A stretch of 6,292 nucleotides of DNA, from assembly GCA_023434095.1 (NCBI GenBank), contig JAEYTJ010000028.1:1-6292 (forward strand), in the 5' to 3' direction. Numbering within the stretch: position 1 is the first letter of the stretch; every line of letters begins with the position of its first letter. Both the position numbers and the translations under genes were made by a program. This stretch comes from Pseudomonadota bacterium (GTDB taxonomy: Bacteria; Pseudomonadota; Alphaproteobacteria; Rhizobiales; Xanthobacteraceae). Under the pieces are notes generated by a model that saw only the letters and a program-made list of their open reading frames with translations, did not search any database and was not told the origin of the DNA. Positions 5,559-6,292 of this stretch are shown piece by piece.

Positions 5559-6292
5559 TCACCCCACCGCGCGCAGATGGCGGATCGGCCGGCCTGGGGC
5601 CATGGCCTGCGCGGCGCGGACCATGCCTTGCGCGTCGATGCCGAAATGGCGGTAGAGGTCGGCGATGGTGCCGGTCTGGCCGAAATGCTCGACCCCCAGC
5701 GCCCGGGCGCGGTGGCCATGCACCGAGCCGAGCCAGCCCAGCGTCGCCGGATGGCCGTCGACCGCGGAGATGATCGCGCAGCCGGGCGGCACGGCGTCGA
5801 GCAGCGTCTCGACATGGGCGCGGGCGCCCGCCTCGCCGGCCTCACGGGCGCGCTGTGCCGCCGTCCAGCCGCCATGCAGCCGGTCCGCAGAGGTCACCGC
5901 GAGCAGGCCGACATCGCGCCGGTCCTCGGCGATCAGCCCCACCGCCGCAATGGCTTCCGGCGCCAGCGCGCCCGTATAGGCGATCACCACCTGCGCGTTC
6001 GGCCCCGGCTGGCGCAGCCAGTAGCCGCCGGCCACGATGTCTTCCGCCAGCGCCGCATCCATGGTCCGGCGCGGCTGTTCTATGGTTCGGGTGGAGAGGC
6101 GCAGATAGGTCGAGCCGCCATCCTCCGCCTGTGCATGGGAGAAGGCGAAGCGCAGGATCACCGCCAGTTCGTCGACAAAGGCCGGCTCGAAGCTCGCCAG
6201 CCCGTCCTGCGCCATGCCGATCAGCGGCGTGGCGATGGATTGGTGCGCCCCGCCCTCCGGCGCCAGCGTCACCCCGGAAGGCGTCGCGGCGA
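5559..6292 (-). CDS. Thiamine-diphosphate enzyme, transketolase / homodimeric pyruvate dehydrogenase E1 type, C-terminal part (partial)
   Basis: The frame is open to the right edge and ends at TGA (5561-5559), giving about 244 residues of C-terminus. Visible blocks, N to C, are GVTLAPEGGAHQSIATP (about 6-22), FEPAFVDELAVILRFAF, YLRLSTR, VVIAYTGALAPEAIAA, LLAVTSADRLHGGW, and finally VEHFGQTGTIADLYRHFGID. The last two blocks parallel the AceE blocks VTS...L and DGFG......L..HFEVD, so this is the pyrimidine-domain end plus the transketolase C-terminal domain of an AceE-like protein. Full members are roughly 780-890 residues, so about 70% lies outside the window. Homologues in alphaproteobacteria are often labelled transketolase. 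The TPP-binding domain and active-site residues are not visible, so pyruvate dehydrogenase, transketolase and a related 2-oxoacid enzyme cannot be told apart. The GTG at 6272 is internal, not the start, because coding similarity continues through it. The link to the polysaccharide genes is positional only. Confidence 0.78.
   Translation of the reverse strand, partial: AATPSGVTLAPEGGAHQSIATPLIGMAQDGLASFEPAFVDELAVILRFAFSHAQAEDGGSTYLRLSTRTIEQPRRTMDAALAEDIVAGGYWLRQPGPNAQVVIAYTGALAPEAIAAVGLIAEDRRDVGLLAVTSADRLHGGWTAAQRAREAGEAGARAHVETLLDAVPPGCAIISAVDGHPATLGWLGSVHGHRARALGVEHFGQTGTIADLYRHFGIDAQGMVRAAQAMAPGRPIRHLRAVG

Noticed and set aside
5476..5562. N-terminal extension of the UDP-GlcA epimerase up to an upstream start at 5562
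   Set aside because: The extra 29 residues are Arg/Pro-rich low complexity and overlap the end of the E1-type gene, and they precede a good ribosome binding site with GTG 5475 at the expected position before the Rossmann strand.
4837..5655. 272-codon open frame on the plus strand opposite the UDP-GlcA epimerase
   Set aside because: It lies antisense to a gene with clear SDR motifs. Its Gly/Val/Arg-rich translation (GGGEDE-like runs) has no family resemblance.

Overview
The window is GC-rich throughout, with strong G/C at third codon positions and dense packing of genes. The sequence families suggest an alphaproteobacterium, probably of the Hyphomicrobiales; that placement is an impression from protein style and was not computed. 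No RNA gene, insertion sequence, CRISPR array, integrase or origin was seen.

Positions 1-4356 (+ strand) hold one tightly packed operon. It begins with the last 39 codons of an unidentified gene (2-121). Four nucleotide-sugar genes follow: a FnlA/CapE-type UDP-GlcNAc dehydratase/epimerase (146-1168), an RmlD-type reductase resembling WbvR/QnlA (1199-2062), a two-domain CapF/FnlB reductase with a C-terminal cupin (2040-3203), and a CapG/FnlC/WecB-type non-hydrolysing 2-epimerase (3208-4356). Gaps are 30 bases or less, and the second and third genes overlap. Together they can turn UDP-GlcNAc into UDP-6-deoxy-L-hexosamines for O-antigen, capsule or exopolysaccharide. FnlA makes the 4-keto-6-deoxy-L intermediate. 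CapF plus CapG is the route to UDP-L-FucNAc (through UDP-L-PneNAc). The RmlD-type enzyme plus a 2-epimerase is the route to UDP-L-QuiNAc (through UDP-L-RhaNAc). Having both C-4 reductases beside a single 2-epimerase is the most interesting point here.

Positions 4357-4458 are a short convergent intergenic region with a strong 11-bp hairpin (4379-4404) and a smaller inverted repeat at the end of the opposing gene. The operon appears to end here.

Positions 4459-6292 (- strand) hold two genes that run toward the operon. The upstream one is the C-terminal part of a thiamine-diphosphate enzyme of the transketolase / homodimeric pyruvate dehydrogenase E1 type (stop at 5559, open at the right edge). 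The downstream one is a UDP-glucuronate 4-epimerase-like protein with a GTG start at 5475. The latter probably supplies UDP-galacturonate or a related sugar, so it fits the cell-surface polysaccharide theme. The E1-type enzyme looks like central metabolism and may mark the edge of the polysaccharide region.

Every protein-coding stretch belongs to a recognisable family except the 39-codon tail at the left edge. I found no convincing evidence of a wholly undescribed system.
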